From assembly GCA_020348625.1 (NCBI GenBank), contig CP070752.1:2366799-2389986 (forward strand): DNA of 23,188 bases, written 5' to 3'. The notes beneath the pieces are model-generated. The model was given only the letters and a program-made list of their open reading frames with translations. It was not told where the DNA came from and did no database searches. Below, in pieces: positions 22,334-23,188 of this stretch; position 1 is the stretch's first letter, and every line of letters begins with the position of its first letter. This stretch comes from Deltaproteobacteria bacterium. GTDB lineage: Bacteria > Desulfobacterota > DSM-4660 > Desulfatiglandales > B25-G16. A program made the position numbers and the translations under genes.

Positions 22334-23020
22334 CTATACCGTGGATGATGCGCCCTCATCCTCCTTTTTAAGGGAAGATTTCAGCGTTTGCAATTCCTTT
22401 TCGATTTCATCGTCGACTAACAGGCTTTCCCATTCCGCATCCACAGCGGGTTTTTTCCCGAAGTTAACCAGATCTGCCTCAGCTTCCATTCGCTCAATGC
22501 GGTTTTCAAGATCTTCGAACTTGAGGATAGCCTCGGAACTATCAAAGCGGCGAATCTCCTCTTGAGCTTGCCTTTTCTTATTGGCCCGGATATGCCGTTG
22601 CACAAGGCTTCGTTGTTTCTCGCGGGCCCCTCCCAGCTTCTCCTCAAGTTGCCGAATGTCGTCATGGTACTGTTCAACGATGGCATTGAGCCTCATAGAT
22701 TCCTGTAAGAGTGCCTCTGCCCGGTCTGCATATCTCCTTTTTTCAACCAGCGCCTCTCGGGCCAGATCATCTCTGCCCTTGCTCACCGCAAGCTCAGCCC
22801 TCTCCTCCCATTGTTTAGCACGGGACTGAACTTCCTCCATTTGGCGCTCTACCTTTTTGTTGCCCGCCATCACACCGGCACAGGATGCCTTGATCTCGAC
22901 CAGCGTGTCTTCCATTTCACGGATCATCAGCTTGATCAACTTTTCCGGGTCCTCTGCCTTATCCAGCATGACGTTGATATTGGAGCTGATGATATCTCGA
23001 AATCGTGAAAAAATACCCAT
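22334..23020 (-). CDS. pspA: Phage shock protein A (PspA/IM30)
   Basis: A 228-residue, almost fully helical coiled-coil protein, near the usual 222 of E. coli. The N-terminal amphipathic helix MGIFSRFRDIISSNINVMLD binds membranes, and EDPEKLIKLMIREMEDTLVEIK is the family signature. Long heptad regions extend to about residue 190. PspA binds and stabilises damaged inner membrane and, in enterobacteria, inhibits the activator PspF. GGAGGT lies seven bases before the ATG. A -24/-12 promoter upstream fits PspF/sigma-54 control; pspF itself, usually divergent, would lie beyond the right edge. Confidence 0.95.
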   Translation of the reverse strand: MGIFSRFRDIISSNINVMLDKAEDPEKLIKLMIREMEDTLVEIKASCAGVMAGNKKVERQMEEVQSRAKQWEERAELAVSKGRDDLAREALVEKRRYADRAEALLQESMRLNAIVEQYHDDIRQLEEKLGGAREKQRSLVQRHIRANKKRQAQEEIRRFDSSEAILKFEDLENRIERMEAEADLVNFGKKPAVDAEWESLLVDDEIEKELQTLKSSLKKEDEGASSTV

Positions 23021-23060
23021 AGCAACACCTCCGCTTTCTTTGCCTTTTACACTCTCTAGG

Positions 23061-23077
23061 AGCAGAAACTATGCCAA
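23061..23077 (-). promoter_or_regulatory. Sigma-54 (-24/-12) promoter of pspA
   Basis: On the minus strand TTGGCATAGTTTCTGCT has GG and GC separated by exactly 10 bases and matches the TGGCAc-N5-TTGCw consensus closely (TGGCA perfect, CTGC for TTGC). The predicted start is about 30 bases before the pspA ATG. This is the promoter class used by psp operons. Confidence 0.7.
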
Positions 23078-23104
23078 TAGGGCTTTTCTAGAAAAAATGT
23101 GTTT

Positions 23105-23117
23105 TTTCAATAAGTTG
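23105..23117. promoter_or_regulatory. Candidate IHF site between enhancer and promoter
   Basis: Plus-strand TTTCAATAAGTTG matches the IHF consensus WATCAANNNNTTR with one mismatch. It lies about 60 bases upstream of the predicted pspA start, where a DNA bend would be useful, next to a GAAAAAA/TTTTTTC inverted repeat (23091-23108). AT-rich DNA gives such matches easily. Confidence 0.35.
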
Positions 23118-23142
23118 CAGGCTTGACACACATAGCACATTC

Positions 23143-23159
23143 ATGGTACCCTATGCCAT
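23143..23159. promoter_or_regulatory. Candidate upstream activator site for pspA
   Basis: ATGG-N9-CCAT is an interrupted inverted repeat centred about 100 bases before the predicted pspA start, the position expected for a PspF-type enhancer. The arms are short. TATAAT at 23159-23164 next to it could be the -10 of a divergent gene beyond the window. Confidence 0.3.
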
Positions 23160-23188
23160 ATAATAGTTATCAGACTAATAAATAGTAT

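Overview
The window looks like chromosomal DNA of a Gram-negative bacterium of moderate GC content. Several predicted lipoproteins carry lipoboxes, there is a CpxRA-like pair with a Spy/CpxP-like lipoprotein, and there is a pspABC set behind a sigma-54 type promoter. The mix also includes EF-P with EpmA, a DtxR-regulated feoAB, a PA2778/PA2779-type cluster and bacterial myo-inositol-1-phosphate synthase. This suggests a deltaproteobacterial (Desulfobacterota-type) lineage, but that is inference: no rRNA or other phylogenetic marker is present. I see no tRNA, rRNA, CRISPR array or intact transposase.

Layout. 1-93: N-terminus of a saccharopine-dehydrogenase-like protein, running off the left edge. 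404-3642: a DUF5684-like membrane protein, a Spy/CpxP-like lipoprotein and, divergent from it, a response regulator/sensor kinase pair with an overlapping junction; the shared intergenic region holds a perfect GTAAA-N5-GTAAA CpxR-type box. 3655-5152: epmA and efp, overlapping, so the modifier and its target are co-expressed. 5690-7012: ino1. 7201-9757: a DtxR-family repressor, feoA and feoB, with a good promoter and a DtxR-like palindrome in front. 9758-10296: non-coding and the most structured DNA in the window: a 10-bp inverted-repeat fold-back (9822-9951), then a 200-bp element (9988-10187) with 18-bp terminal inverted repeats and five further nested complementary arms, which looks like a MITE. 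10297-10965: a small metallo-hydrolase.

11109-13119 (minus strand): an NTF2-like protein, then a PA2779-family membrane protein, a C39-like peptidase lipoprotein and a TPR lipoprotein with overlapping or tightly spaced junctions. 13492-17733 (plus strand): a divergent inositol-monophosphatase-family protein, an MFS transporter, YvcK and a low-molecular-weight phosphatase. That phosphatase shares its TCATGA stop with the convergent metallo-hydrolase at 17728-18690. 19097-20804: a cyclophilin-like protein and ribonuclease D. 20881-23020 (minus strand): a one-pass membrane protein, then pspC, pspB and pspA (operon order pspA-pspB-pspC), controlled from the right edge by a -24/-12 promoter with candidate IHF and enhancer sites.

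The main themes are envelope stress (Cpx-like and Psp), ferrous iron uptake, translation support (EF-P) and possible inositol synthesis (ino1 plus an IMPase homologue whose catalytic motif is altered). The best candidate for something undescribed is the nested fold-back element at 9988-10187; the split PA2778-type peptidase/TPR pair and the altered IMPase are next.
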